The notes below the pieces were generated by a model, which saw nothing but the letters and a program-made list of their open reading frames with translations, had not been told where the DNA came from and ran no database searches. DNA of 64,000 nucleotides, taken from assembly GCF_003634695.1 (NCBI RefSeq), contig NZ_RBWV01000012.1, positions 62,001 through 126,000 of the forward strand, in the 5' to 3' direction. The position numbers and the translations under genes were made by a program. The DNA is from Motilibacter peucedani (GTDB lineage: Bacteria > Actinomycetota > Actinomycetes > Motilibacterales > Motilibacteraceae). Shown here in pieces: positions 8,472-17,005 of this stretch (its first letter is position 1; each line of letters starts with the position of its first letter).

Positions 8472-9610
8472 GCGAGGGCCCCGAGCTGCGGGAGCCCGAC
8501 CTGCCGCGCACGGCGAAGCAGCGGCCGCGCGCTCTCCGCACCGGCTGGACCACGGGCACCTGCGCGTCCGCGGCGGCGAAGGCGGCGGCCACGGCCCTGC
8601 GCGACCAGCGGCCGCTCGAGGTCGTCGAGGTGGCGCTGCCCAGCGGTGCGCGCGTCACCTTCGCCGTCGACTCCTGCACGGTGGAGCCGGCCCGCGCGCA
8701 GGCCGTCGTGGTCAAGGACGCCGGCGACGACCCCGACGTCACGCACGGGGCCCACCTGACCGCCACGGTGTCGTGGCTGCCCTCGCCCGGCCTCGAGCTC
8801 GACGGCGGGGTCGGCGTCGGTGTCGTCACCAAGCCGGGCCTCGGTCTCACCGTCGGCGGGCCGGCCATCAACGACATGCCCCGGGCCATGATCACGCAGG
8901 CGGTCCGCGAGGTGATCGACCCGGCCGACCACGGCGTGCGCGTCGTCGTCAGCGTGCCCGAGGGCGAGGTCATGGCGCGCAAGACCACCAACGCGCGCCT
9001 CGGCATCCTCGGCGGCATCTCCATCCTCGGCACCACCGGCATCGTGCGGCCGTTCTCGACGGCGTCGTGGCGCGCGAGCGTCGAGCAGGCCGTCTCGGTC
9101 ATGGCGGCGCAGGGCGAGCAGACCCTCGTGCTCGTGACCGGCGGGCGCACGGAGAAGGGCGCGATGGCGCTGCTGCCCGAGCTGCCCGAGGTCTGCTTCG
9201 TCGAGGTCGGCGACTTCACCGGCGCCGCGATCCGACGCGCCCGTGCCGACGGCTTGCGTCGCGTGGTCTTCGTCGGGATGGTCGGCAAGCTGACGAAGCT
9301 GGCGGCCGGCGTGCTGATGACGCACTACACCCGCTCCAAGGTCGACCCGCAGGTCCTCGCCGACGTCACGCGAGCGGCCGGCGGCTCCGACGAGCTCGCC
9401 GCCTCTGTCGGCGCCGCCAACACCGCACGCCACGCCTACGAGCTGTGGGAGCAGGCCGGGCTGCTCCGCCCCGCCGGCGACGAGCTGTGCCGTCGGGTGG
9501 CCGACGTGCTCGTGCGCTTCTCCGAGCAGGAGCTGGCGGCCGAGGTCGCGATGGTCGACTTCACCGGTCGCCGCGTCGTCGCCGCCACCGTCGAGGGGTG
9601 GGCGGCGTGA
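8468..9610 (+). CDS. cbiD: Cobalt-precorrin-5B C1-methyltransferase
   Basis: 380 residues, typical length. CbiD methylates C1 of cobalt-precorrin-5B, a step of the anaerobic pathway (the aerobic pathway uses the unrelated CobF). The N-terminal GWTTGTCASAAAKA motif (about residues 26-39) and the later GVGVVTKPGL and FVGMVGKLTKLA segments are diagnostic. ATG 8468 overlaps the cobM stop in an ATGA junction. With CbiG and CbiX it argues that cobalt is inserted early in this organism. Confidence 0.95.
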   Translation: MSEGPELREPDLPRTAKQRPRALRTGWTTGTCASAAAKAAATALRDQRPLEVVEVALPSGARVTFAVDSCTVEPARAQAVVVKDAGDDPDVTHGAHLTATVSWLPSPGLELDGGVGVGVVTKPGLGLTVGGPAINDMPRAMITQAVREVIDPADHGVRVVVSVPEGEVMARKTTNARLGILGGISILGTTGIVRPFSTASWRASVEQAVSVMAAQGEQTLVLVTGGRTEKGAMALLPELPEVCFVEVGDFTGAAIRRARADGLRRVVFVGMVGKLTKLAAGVLMTHYTRSKVDPQVLADVTRAAGGSDELAASVGAANTARHAYELWEQAGLLRPAGDELCRRVADVLVRFSEQELAAEVAMVDFTGRRVVAATVEGWAA

Positions 9611-10791
9611 TCACCGTCATCGGCTGGGACGGCTCCGAGCTCTCGGCGGAGGCACTGCGTACGTTGGAGAAGGCGACGTTCGTCACCGGCGGATCGCGCC
9701 ACCTCGACGCGCTCCCGGTGCCTCCTGGCGCGCGCACCGTCGTGATGGGCAACGTCGAGCGGGCGCTCGACGAGCTCGAGCGCCACGACGGCGACGCCGT
9801 CGTGCTGGCCAGCGGTGACCCCGGCTTCTTCGGCATCGTGCGCGCGCTGCAGCAGCGGAGCCTGAGGTACGCCGTGGTGCCCGCCGTCTCGTCGGTGGCC
9901 CTGGCGTTCGCGCGGGCGGGGCTGCCGTGGGACGACGCACTCGTCGTCAGCGCCCACGGCCGCGACCTCCGACCGGTGGTCAACGCCTGCCGGGCGTTCG
10001 GCAAGGTGGCCGTGCTGACGGGCCCGGGAGCCGGACCTTCGGAGCTCGCAGAGGCATTGTCTGGCCTGCCGAGGTCGCTGGTGGTCGGCGAACGGCTCGG
10101 CACGGCCGACGAGCGCGTCACGGAGTTCTCCGCTTCGCGCCCGGTCGCCCGCGACTGGGCCGAGCCCAACGTCGTGCTCGTGCTGGCGGTGAAGCCCGGA
10201 CCGTCGGAGCGCGGCTGGCTGGCGGGTCCCGCCGCGGCCCCCTCCGGCTGGGCGCTGCCCGACGACGACTTCGCCCACCGCGACGGCATGATCACCAAGG
10301 CTGAGGTGCGCGCCCTGGTCCTGCCCCGGCTCGCACCGACCGTCGGGACGCTCGTCTGGGACGTCGGCGCCGGCAGTGGCAGCGTGGCCGTGGAGTGCGC
10401 CCGCTTCGGTGCCGCCGTGGTGGCCGTGGAGCGTGACGGGCAGCAGGTCGGGCGCATCCGCACCAACGCCGGCCGCCACGGCGTCGACGTGCAGGTCGTC
10501 ACCGGCGCCGCGCCGGCGGCGCTCGTCGGGCTGCCCGACCCGGACGCCGTCTTCGTCGGTGGCGGCGGTGCTGAGGTGGTCGCCGCCGTCGTCGCCCGGC
10601 AGCCCGCACGCGTGGTCGTCGCGCTCGCCGCCCTGGACCGACTCGCCCCCGTCCGCGACCTGCTGCACGACAACGGCTACGACGTCGAAGGAACGCTCAT
10701 CTCCGCTTCCCGCATCGCCCCCCTGCCCGACGGGTCCTCCCGGCTGGCCGCCACGAACCCCGTCCTCGTCGTGAGCGGGGTGCGGCCGTGA
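9607..10791 (+). CDS. cobL: Precorrin-6Y C5,15-methyltransferase (CbiE-CbiT fusion)
   Basis: 394 residues in two modules. Residues 1 to about 200 form a CbiE-type tetrapyrrole methylase (GDPGFFGIV motif) and about 215-394 a CbiT-type Rossmann methyltransferase with the SAM loop DVGAGSGSVAVE from Asp252. Together they methylate C5 and C15 and remove the C12 acetate carboxyl. The fused form is the usual CobL architecture. GTG 9607 overlaps the cbiD stop (GTGA), and the stop overlaps the GTG of cbiG-cobJ in the same way. Confidence 0.95.
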   Translation: MITVIGWDGSELSAEALRTLEKATFVTGGSRHLDALPVPPGARTVVMGNVERALDELERHDGDAVVLASGDPGFFGIVRALQQRSLRYAVVPAVSSVALAFARAGLPWDDALVVSAHGRDLRPVVNACRAFGKVAVLTGPGAGPSELAEALSGLPRSLVVGERLGTADERVTEFSASRPVARDWAEPNVVLVLAVKPGPSERGWLAGPAAAPSGWALPDDDFAHRDGMITKAEVRALVLPRLAPTVGTLVWDVGAGSGSVAVECARFGAAVVAVERDGQQVGRIRTNAGRHGVDVQVVTGAAPAALVGLPDPDAVFVGGGGAEVVAAVVARQPARVVVALAALDRLAPVRDLLHDNGYDVEGTLISASRIAPLPDGSSRLAATNPVLVVSGVRP

Positions 10792-12458
10792 TCGGCCTCG
10801 TCGCCGTCACGGCCGCCGGGCGTGCAGCGGCCGCGGAGCTCGCCGCCGCCTGGCCCGACGAGACCCGCACCTACGACACGCCCGCCCGTGAGGCGCTCGC
10901 CGCCGCCTGGGGCGAGTGCGAGTCGGTCGTGGCCTTCCTGGCGGTCGGTGCCGCGGTCCGGCTGGTGGCACCGCTGCTCGGCGCCAAGGACGAGGACCCC
11001 GGTTTGGTCTGCGTCGACGAGGGCCGTCGCTGGGCGGTCGCCGTCGTGGGGGGCCACGCCGGTGGGGCCAACGCCCTGGCCGAGCGAGTGTCCGGAGCCC
11101 TGTTGGCACAGCCCGTCGTCACCACCGCCACCGACTCCGCCCGCGTGCAGGCTCTCGACATGCTGGGCTGGCCGGTCGAGGGCGCGGTCGCGCGCGTGTC
11201 GCGCGCGCTGCTCGACGGGGAGGCCGTCCGCCTCGAGGCCGACGCTGTCTGGCCGCTGCCTGCCCTGCCGACGACCGTGGGCGACGCGGGGGAGGTCACC
11301 CTGCGGGTGACCGACCGGGTGGTGACGCTCGACGCCGCGACCGCGGTGCTGCGGCCGCCGTCGCTGGTCGTCGGGGCCGGTGCCAGCAGGGGAGTGACCG
11401 CCGACGAGGTGCTGTCGCTGGTCGACGCCTCGCTGGCTGCGGCCGGCCTCAGCCCGGCGAGCGTGCGCCACCTCGCGACCGTCGAGGCGAAGGCCGACGA
11501 GCAGGGCATCGTCGAAGCCGCCAGTACGCGCGGCTGGTCTCTCGTGGTCCACCCCGCCGACGTGCTCGCCGCCGTCGACGTGCCCAACCCGAGCGACGTC
11601 GTGCTCGCCGAGGTCGGCACGCCGAGCGTGGCGGAGGCCTCCGCGCTGGTCGAGCCGGGCGCCGAGCTGCTCGTGGCCAAGCAGAAGTCCGCGATGGCGA
11701 CGGTGGCGGTGGCGAGACTGCGGCCCCGCGGCCGGCTGGCCGTCGTCGGCCTCGGCCCCGGCGCCCGCGACCTCATGGCTCCGCGCGCCGCCGCCGAGCT
11801 CGCCCGGGCCTCGGTCGTGGTCGGGCTCGACCAGTACCTCGACCAGGTGCGCGACCTGATCCGGCCCGGCACCCGCGTGCTGTCCTCCGGGCTGGGCGAC
11901 GAGGAGGCCCGCGCGCTCAGTGCCGTCGCCGAGGCGCGCGCCGGGCACGCCGTGGCGCTGATCGGCTCGGGCGACGCGGGCGTCTACGCGATGGCCTCCC
12001 CGGCGCTGGTCGCCGCGGGCGACGACATCGACGTCGTCGGCGTGCCCGGCATCACCGCGGCGCTCGCCGCATCGGCGCTGCTCGGGGCGCCCCTCGGCCA
12101 CGACGCCGCCTACGTCAGCCTGAGCGACCTCCACACGCCGTGGGACGCGATCGAGCGCCGGGTCCAGGCGTGCGCCGAGGGCGACTTCGTCACCGTCTTC
12201 TACAACCCGCGCAGCCGGCAGCGCGACTGGCAGCTGCCGAAGGCGCTGGGGATCCTTGCCGCGCACCGGCCGCCCACCACCCCGGTCGGCGTCGTGCGCA
12301 ACGCCTCCCGGCCGGGGGAGCGCACGCTGGTCACGACGCTGACCGAGCTCGACCCGGCCGACGTCGACATGTTTTCCGTGGTCTTAGTCGGCTCCACCAA
12401 CACGACCACGGTCGCCGGCCGCATCGTCACACCACGGGGCTACACGTGGCAGAGCTGA
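10788..12458 (+). CDS. cobJ: CbiG-CobJ fusion: cobalt-precorrin-5A hydrolase and precorrin-3B C17-methyltransferase
   Basis: 556 residues. The N-terminal part (about 1-312) is CbiG-like, with the GGHAGGANALAE motif near residues 88-99 and the EAKADEQGI segment near 232. It opens the delta-lactone and expels the C20 fragment as acetaldehyde. From about residue 317 a CobJ/CbiH methylase begins (VVGLGPGARDLMAP, then GSGDAGVYAMASP and VPGITAALAAS) that contracts the ring while methylating C17. The fusion pairs two steps close together in the anaerobic route. GTG 10788 overlaps the cobL stop. The 3' end overlaps the ferredoxin start by 13 nt. Confidence 0.93.
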   Translation: MIGLVAVTAAGRAAAAELAAAWPDETRTYDTPAREALAAAWGECESVVAFLAVGAAVRLVAPLLGAKDEDPGLVCVDEGRRWAVAVVGGHAGGANALAERVSGALLAQPVVTTATDSARVQALDMLGWPVEGAVARVSRALLDGEAVRLEADAVWPLPALPTTVGDAGEVTLRVTDRVVTLDAATAVLRPPSLVVGAGASRGVTADEVLSLVDASLAAAGLSPASVRHLATVEAKADEQGIVEAASTRGWSLVVHPADVLAAVDVPNPSDVVLAEVGTPSVAEASALVEPGAELLVAKQKSAMATVAVARLRPRGRLAVVGLGPGARDLMAPRAAAELARASVVVGLDQYLDQVRDLIRPGTRVLSSGLGDEEARALSAVAEARAGHAVALIGSGDAGVYAMASPALVAAGDDIDVVGVPGITAALAASALLGAPLGHDAAYVSLSDLHTPWDAIERRVQACAEGDFVTVFYNPRSRQRDWQLPKALGILAAHRPPTTPVGVVRNASRPGERTLVTTLTELDPADVDMFSVVLVGSTNTTTVAGRIVTPRGYTWQS

Positions 12459-12625
12459 AGGCCGACGTGGGGCCGTGCCAAGGATGCGGCGCGTGCCTGC
12501 TCACCTGCCCCGAGCACGCGATCGTCCCGCGCGGCGGGACGCTGGTCGTGCTCGGCCGCTGCTCCGGCTGCGGCGAGTGCGTCGAGGTCTGCCCGGTCGA
12601 CGCCATCGAGCTGGTGCCGGCATGA
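12446..12625 (+). CDS. Small two-[4Fe-4S] ferredoxin inside the cobalamin operon
   Basis: A 59-residue protein from GTG 12446. It has two bacterial ferredoxin motifs, CQGCGACLLTCP and CSGCGECVEVCP, eight cysteines in all, separated by a short Gly-rich hairpin. It starts 13 nt inside cobJ and its TGA overlaps the cobH ATG (12622), so it is embedded in the coupled operon. It could pass electrons to a reductive corrin step such as Co(II) to Co(I) before adenosylation by CobO, or to the Fe-S centre of CbiX; no partner is proven. It is short and easily missed by gene finders. Confidence 0.9.
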   Translation: MAELKADVGPCQGCGACLLTCPEHAIVPRGGTLVVLGRCSGCGECVEVCPVDAIELVPA

Positions 12626-13197
12626 CCCGCTCGGTCCACCCCATCGAGGTCGAGTCCTACGCGATCCTGCGCTCGCGGGTCGACACGTCGCACCTGCCGC
12701 CGCTCACACGGGCCGTCGTGGAGCGCGTGATCCACGCGAGCGCCGACACCGCGTACCTCTCGGAGCTCGTCACCGACGAGCAGTCGCTGCGCCGCGGCTG
12801 GGAGGCGCTGCGCGCCGGTGCTCCTGTCGTCGTCGACGCCGAGATGGTCGGCGCCGGCATCACCACCCGGTCCACCGTGTGCCACATACGCACCGCTGTG
12901 CCGCTCGAGGGCGAGACCCGCTCAGCCGCCGGCTTCCGGCAGGCGTTCGCGGAGGTCGGCCCGGGCGCGGTCTGGGTGGTCGGCAACGCGCCCACCGCGC
13001 TGTTCGCGCTGCTCGAGCTCGACGTCGCGCCCGCCCTCGTGGTCGGGCTGCCCGTCGGGTTCGTCGGAGCCGTCGAGTCCAAGGCAGCCCTGCGAGAGTC
13101 GGGACTGCCTGCTGTCAGCAACATCTCGGAGAAGGGCGGGTCCGCCGTCGCCTCGGCAGCGGTCAACGCCCTGCTCTACACGGAGGAGCCGTCGTGA
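12622..13197 (+). CDS. cobH: Precorrin-8X methylmutase
   Basis: 191 residues, slightly short for the family (about 210). CobH/CbiC moves a methyl group from C11 to C12, giving hydrogenobyrinate or cobyrinate. The VIHASAD motif carries the predicted catalytic His38; the DAEMVGAGI and GNAPTALF segments and the PVGFVGAVESK loop are typical. ATG 12622 forms an ATGA overlap with the ferredoxin stop and the end overlaps the cbiX GTG. Confidence 0.95.
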   Translation: MTRSVHPIEVESYAILRSRVDTSHLPPLTRAVVERVIHASADTAYLSELVTDEQSLRRGWEALRAGAPVVVDAEMVGAGITTRSTVCHIRTAVPLEGETRSAAGFRQAFAEVGPGAVWVVGNAPTALFALLELDVAPALVVGLPVGFVGAVESKAALRESGLPAVSNISEKGGSAVASAAVNALLYTEEPS

Positions 13198-14129
13198 CAC
13201 CCCCACCCCTGCTCATCGTCGGGCACGGGACCCGCAGCGACGACGGCGTCAAGCAGTTCGGGCTGCTGGTCGAGCGCGTGCGCCGCCGGCTCGCCGAGCG
13301 CGGCGTCGACGTCGAGGGCGGGTTCATCGAGCTGGCTCCGCCGCCGGTGCGCGAGGCGGTCGGCTCCCTGGTCGAGGCAGGCCACCGGCACGTGGTCGCC
13401 GTGCCGCTGGTGCTCGTCGCCGCGGGCCACGGCAAGGGCGACATCCCCGGCGCCATGCAGCGCGAGCAGGAGCGGCACCCCGGGCTGACCTACGCCTACG
13501 GCCGCCCGCTCGGCCCGCACCCCGCGCTGCAGCAGGTGATGGAGGCTCGCATCGACGCCGTGCTCGACGGAACCCCGCGCGAGTCGGTCGGCGTCGTGCT
13601 GGTAGGCCGAGGGTCCTCGGACCCCGACGCCAACGCCGAGATCGCCAAGGTGGCTCGGCTGCTCTACGAGGGCCGCGGCTACGCCTTCGTCGAGACGGCC
13701 TTCATCTCGCTGGCGCAGCCCTCGGTGCCCGAGGCGATGGAGCGCGCCCGCCGGCTGGGTGCGCAGACGGTCGTCGTGGCGCCCTACTTCCTCTTCGACG
13801 GCGTGCTGCCCGACCGCATCGTCGAGCAGTCGGTGGCCTACGCCGCCGAGCACCCCGAGCTCGACGTCCGGGTCACAGGGCTCATCGGCGACTGCCACGA
13901 GCTCGCCGGCCTGGTGGCCGAGAGGTACGACGAGGCCATCGTCGGCGACATCCGCATGAACTGCGACACCTGCATCTACCGCATCGCGATGCCCGGCAAC
14001 GAACACCGGGTCGGGGCGGCCCAGGCGCCGCACGACCACCCCGACGACCCGTCGCACAGCCACGGCGACTCCCACGGCCACGGGCACGGGCACGCGCACG
14101 GGGAGGGGCACAGCCACTCCCATGGCTGA
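13194..14129 (+). CDS. cbiX: Sirohydrochlorin cobaltochelatase, long CbiX with MxCxxC and His-rich tail
   Basis: 311 residues. Two CbiX-like halves: the first has VGHGTRS near the N-terminus and the second VGRGSSDPDANAE. These are followed by MNCDTC (Met255-Cys260), the MxCxxC motif described for the Fe-S cluster of long CbiX proteins, and a C-terminal tail (about 274-311) dominated by His with Gly and Ser. The enzyme inserts Co2+ into sirohydrochlorin, committing it to the early-cobalt route; the tail probably stores or delivers metal. GTG 13194 overlaps the cobH stop. The 3' end overlaps the next gene by 8 nt. Confidence 0.93.
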   Translation: MTPPPLLIVGHGTRSDDGVKQFGLLVERVRRRLAERGVDVEGGFIELAPPPVREAVGSLVEAGHRHVVAVPLVLVAAGHGKGDIPGAMQREQERHPGLTYAYGRPLGPHPALQQVMEARIDAVLDGTPRESVGVVLVGRGSSDPDANAEIAKVARLLYEGRGYAFVETAFISLAQPSVPEAMERARRLGAQTVVVAPYFLFDGVLPDRIVEQSVAYAAEHPELDVRVTGLIGDCHELAGLVAERYDEAIVGDIRMNCDTCIYRIAMPGNEHRVGAAQAPHDHPDDPSHSHGDSHGHGHGHAHGEGHSHSHG

Positions 14130-15888
14130 GGACCTGCGCCACCACGGCGACAGCGACGCGGTGCCGGGTCTGGTCGACCTCGCCGTCAACGTACGCAGCG
14201 GTGGCCCGCCGCCGTGGCTGCGCGACCGGCTCGTCGCCTCGCTCGCGTGCATCGACGCCTATCCCGATGCGGGCCCGGCGCGCGCGGCGGTCGCGCGACG
14301 CCACGGCCGGGCACCGGAGGAGGTGCTGCTGACAGCGGGCGCCGCCGAGGCGTTCGTGCTCCTGGCGCGGGCGCTGCGCCCCGCCCACGCCGTCGTCGTG
14401 CACCCGCAGTTCACCGAGCCGGAGGCAGCGCTGCTCGCCGCCGGTCACGAGGTGCACCGGGTCGTGCTCGAGCCGCCCTTCGTGCTCGACGCCGCGCTGG
14501 TGCCCGACGAGGCGGACCTCGTGGTCGTCGGCAACCCCACGAACCCGACCTCGGTGCTGCACCCCGCCGAGCTGCTCGAGCGGCTCTGCCGTCCCGGCCG
14601 CACCGTCGTCGTCGACGAGGCCTTCGCCGACGCGGTGCCGGGGGAGCCGGAGTCGCTGGCGGGGCGAGGCGACCTGCCCGGCCTCGTCGTCGTGCGCAGC
14701 CTGACCAAGACGTGGGCGCTCGCCGGACTGCGCGTGGGCTACCTGCTGGCCGACGCGTCCACGGTGCAGCGGCTCGCGGAGCTGCAGCCGCTGTGGGCGC
14801 TGAGCACCCCGGCCCTCGCCGCCGCCGTCGCGTGCAGCTCGCCCCGTGCGCTGGAGGAGGCCGACGGCTGGGCGCGCGGGCTCGCCGACTCCCGCGACGA
14901 GCTCTGCCGGGCGCTCGCCGGTGTGCCCGGCGTAGGGGTGGTGCCGGACGCCAGGGCGTCGTTCGTGCTGCTCCGCACGCCGGTCACCGACCTGCGCGCG
15001 CGGCTGGCCGCCGAGGGGTTCGCCGTACGCCGTGGCGAGACCTTTCCCGGCCTCGGTCCCGAGTGGGTGCGGGTCGCCGTGCGCGGCCCGGCCACGAACG
15101 CGTCGTTCGCGGCGGCGCTGCACCGGGCGGTGTCGGGCCAGCCGGCCGCCCCGCGGCCCACGCCGGTCGGAAGCGTGGCCCTGGTCGGCGGGGGACCGGG
15201 CGAGCGCGGCCTGCTGACCGTGAGAGGCGTGGAGCTGCTCGCCCGCGCCGACGTCGTGGTCGCCGACCGGCTCGCGCCCGACGTGTCGGCCCTGCTCCGT
15301 GACGGTGTCGAGGTCATCGACGCCTCCAAGACGCCCGGCGGTCGCAGCGTGCCGCAGGAGCAGACCACTGCAGTCCTCGTGGCGAAGGCGCTCGAGGGCA
15401 AGCGGGTCGTGCGCCTCAAGGGCGGCGACCCCTACGTCTTCGCCCGCGGGTTCGAGGAGCGCGCGGCGTGCCTCACGGCCGGCGTGCCGGTGGAGGTGGT
15501 GCCCGGGGTGACGAGCGCGCTGGCCGCGCCCGCGGCCGGCGGGGTGCCGGTGACCCACCTCGGCCTGGCGCAGGAGTTCACCGTCGTCTCCGGCCACGTC
15601 GCGCCGGGCGACCCGCGCTCGACCGTCGACTGGGACGCCCTCGCCCGGCTCAACGGCACGCTGGTGCTGCTCATGGCCGTCGACCGGCTCGCCGCCATCG
15701 CCGCCGCCCTCGTGGCGGGCGGGCGCGACCCGCTCACCCCGGCCGCGGTCGTGAGCCAGGGGACGCTGCCGGGGCAGCGCAGCGTACGCACCTCGCTCGC
15801 CGAGCTCGCCGCGACCGTCGAGCGCGAAGGCGTCCGGCCGCCCGCGGTCGTCGTCATCGGCGCGGTGGCGGGCCTACCCGAGGCGTGA
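14122..15888 (+). CDS. CobC-CobA fusion: PLP-dependent decarboxylase/aminotransferase-like domain and uroporphyrinogen-III C-methyltransferase
   Basis: 588 residues. Residues 1 to about 335 are a fold-type I PLP enzyme of the CobC/CobD (L-threonine-O-3-phosphate decarboxylase) and HisC group, with NPTNPTS, the DEAFAD motif and the PLP Lys196 in SLTKTWALAGLRVGY. From about residue 350 a full CobA/SUMT domain follows (VGGGPGERGLLT, RLKGGDPYVFARG, VPGVTSALAAPA), which makes precorrin-2 from uroporphyrinogen III. The fusion joins the first committed ring step to synthesis of the aminopropanol phosphate arm. ATG 14122 lies 8 nt inside cbiX. The stop is only 6 bp from the convergent LacI gene. The PLP substrate is inferred from context. 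Confidence 0.9.
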   Translation: MAEDLRHHGDSDAVPGLVDLAVNVRSGGPPPWLRDRLVASLACIDAYPDAGPARAAVARRHGRAPEEVLLTAGAAEAFVLLARALRPAHAVVVHPQFTEPEAALLAAGHEVHRVVLEPPFVLDAALVPDEADLVVVGNPTNPTSVLHPAELLERLCRPGRTVVVDEAFADAVPGEPESLAGRGDLPGLVVVRSLTKTWALAGLRVGYLLADASTVQRLAELQPLWALSTPALAAAVACSSPRALEEADGWARGLADSRDELCRALAGVPGVGVVPDARASFVLLRTPVTDLRARLAAEGFAVRRGETFPGLGPEWVRVAVRGPATNASFAAALHRAVSGQPAAPRPTPVGSVALVGGGPGERGLLTVRGVELLARADVVVADRLAPDVSALLRDGVEVIDASKTPGGRSVPQEQTTAVLVAKALEGKRVVRLKGGDPYVFARGFEERAACLTAGVPVEVVPGVTSALAAPAAGGVPVTHLGLAQEFTVVSGHVAPGDPRSTVDWDALARLNGTLVLLMAVDRLAAIAAALVAGGRDPLTPAAVVSQGTLPGQRSVRTSLAELAATVEREGVRPPAVVVIGAVAGLPEA

Positions 15889-15894
15889 GCCCGC

Positions 15895-16917
15895 TCAGCG
15901 CGCAGGCGGTGCGGTGCTCTCGCGCAGCGAGAGCGCGGTGGCCAGCTCGACGCGCGGGCTGACGATGTTCTCGCCCTGGATCATGCGCAGCAGGACGCGG
16001 GCGGCGTGCAGCCCCATCTCGGCCAGCGGCTGACGCACGGTCGTGAGCGGAGGGGACGCCCACCGCGCCTCCGGGAGGTCGTCGAACCCGACGACGCTGA
16101 TCTCGGCGGGGACGTGCAGCCCGCGCTGCCGGACGGCCTCGTAGACGCCGAGGGCCATCTGGTCGCTCGAGGCGAAGATCGCCGTCGGCGGCTCCGGCAT
16201 CGAGAGCAGCGACATCGCGCCCAGGAAGCCGGACTCGTGGTAGAAGTCGCCGTCGCGCACGAGCGACTCGTCGAACGCGACGCCCGCCGACTCGAGCGCT
16301 GCGCGGTGCCCGTCGAGCCGGGCCCGGCTGCACAGCAGGCGCTTGGGACCGGTGATGAAGCCGATGCGGCGGTGGCCCAGCTCGAGCAGGTGGGAGGTGG
16401 CCGACATGCCGCCCGACCAGTTCGTGGCGCCGACGGTGGGGACGTCGAGGGTCGGCACGCCCGCGGGGTCGACCACGACGGTCGGCACGTCGAGCTTGCG
16501 CAGCTCCTCGTGCAGCGGGGGCTCGATGTCGGAGGTCACCAGGATCACGCCGTCGGAGGCGCGGGCCCGCACCTCGAGCAGCCACGCGCGCGCCGAGGCC
16601 TGCCGGTGGTGCACCGCCGAGACGACCGTGCCGACACCTGCGCCGTGGGCGACGTCCTCGACGCCGCGGATGATCTCGACCGCCCAGGGGGAGTCGAGGT
16701 CGTTGAACACCAGGTCGATGAGGCCGGCTCCGGAGGGCCGGGTAGAGGGCCTGCGGCGGTAGCCGTGCTCGCGCAGGAGGTCCTCGACCCGCTTGCGCGT
16801 CTCGGGCGACACGTCGGCCCGGCCGTTGACGACGCGCGACACCGTCGGCACTGACACCCCTGCGGCGCGGGCGATCGAGGTGATCGTCACGCGCCCGCCG
16901 TCGGTCGCCCCGCTCAC
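15895..16917 (-). CDS. LacI-family transcriptional regulator
   Basis: 340 residues from GTG 16917, chosen for the GGAGGAGGC ribosome site just upstream. The N-terminal helix-turn-helix reads VTITSIARAAGVSVPTVSRV followed by the hinge region; the rest is a periplasmic-binding-protein-like sensor domain (VGFDDLPEARWASPPLTTVRQ near the C-terminus). It is divergent from the MFS gene, whose start carries a LacI-type palindrome, so local repression relieved by a sugar ligand is likely. The secreted GH2, GH3 and GH10 enzymes nearby are possible further targets, but no matching operator was seen at their promoters. Confidence 0.93.
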   Translation of the reverse strand: MSGATDGGRVTITSIARAAGVSVPTVSRVVNGRADVSPETRKRVEDLLREHGYRRRPSTRPSGAGLIDLVFNDLDSPWAVEIIRGVEDVAHGAGVGTVVSAVHHRQASARAWLLEVRARASDGVILVTSDIEPPLHEELRKLDVPTVVVDPAGVPTLDVPTVGATNWSGGMSATSHLLELGHRRIGFITGPKRLLCSRARLDGHRAALESAGVAFDESLVRDGDFYHESGFLGAMSLLSMPEPPTAIFASSDQMALGVYEAVRQRGLHVPAEISVVGFDDLPEARWASPPLTTVRQPLAEMGLHAARVLLRMIQGENIVSPRVELATALSLRESTAPPAR

Positions 16918-16990
16918 ACCGCCTCCTCCGTCGCCTTCCTGCACTCTAGATCGTCTGGGTCGGCACTCCGGAGCACCGGGTGGGCACCGG

Positions 16991-16996
16991 TAGCCT
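16991..16996 (+). promoter_or_regulatory. Putative -10 box (TAGCCT) of the MFS gene
   Basis: TAGCCT fits TANNNT and would place the transcript start near 17003, three bases before ATG 17006. No convincing -35 was recognised. The operator at 17008-17019 would then sit just downstream of the start point. Confidence 0.4.
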
Positions 16997-17005
16997 GAGG
17001 CCATC

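Noticed and set aside
14010-14129. His-rich CbiX tail as a novel feature
   Set aside because: Long CbiX proteins with a His-rich region and MxCxxC are already described, so it is annotated but not claimed as new.
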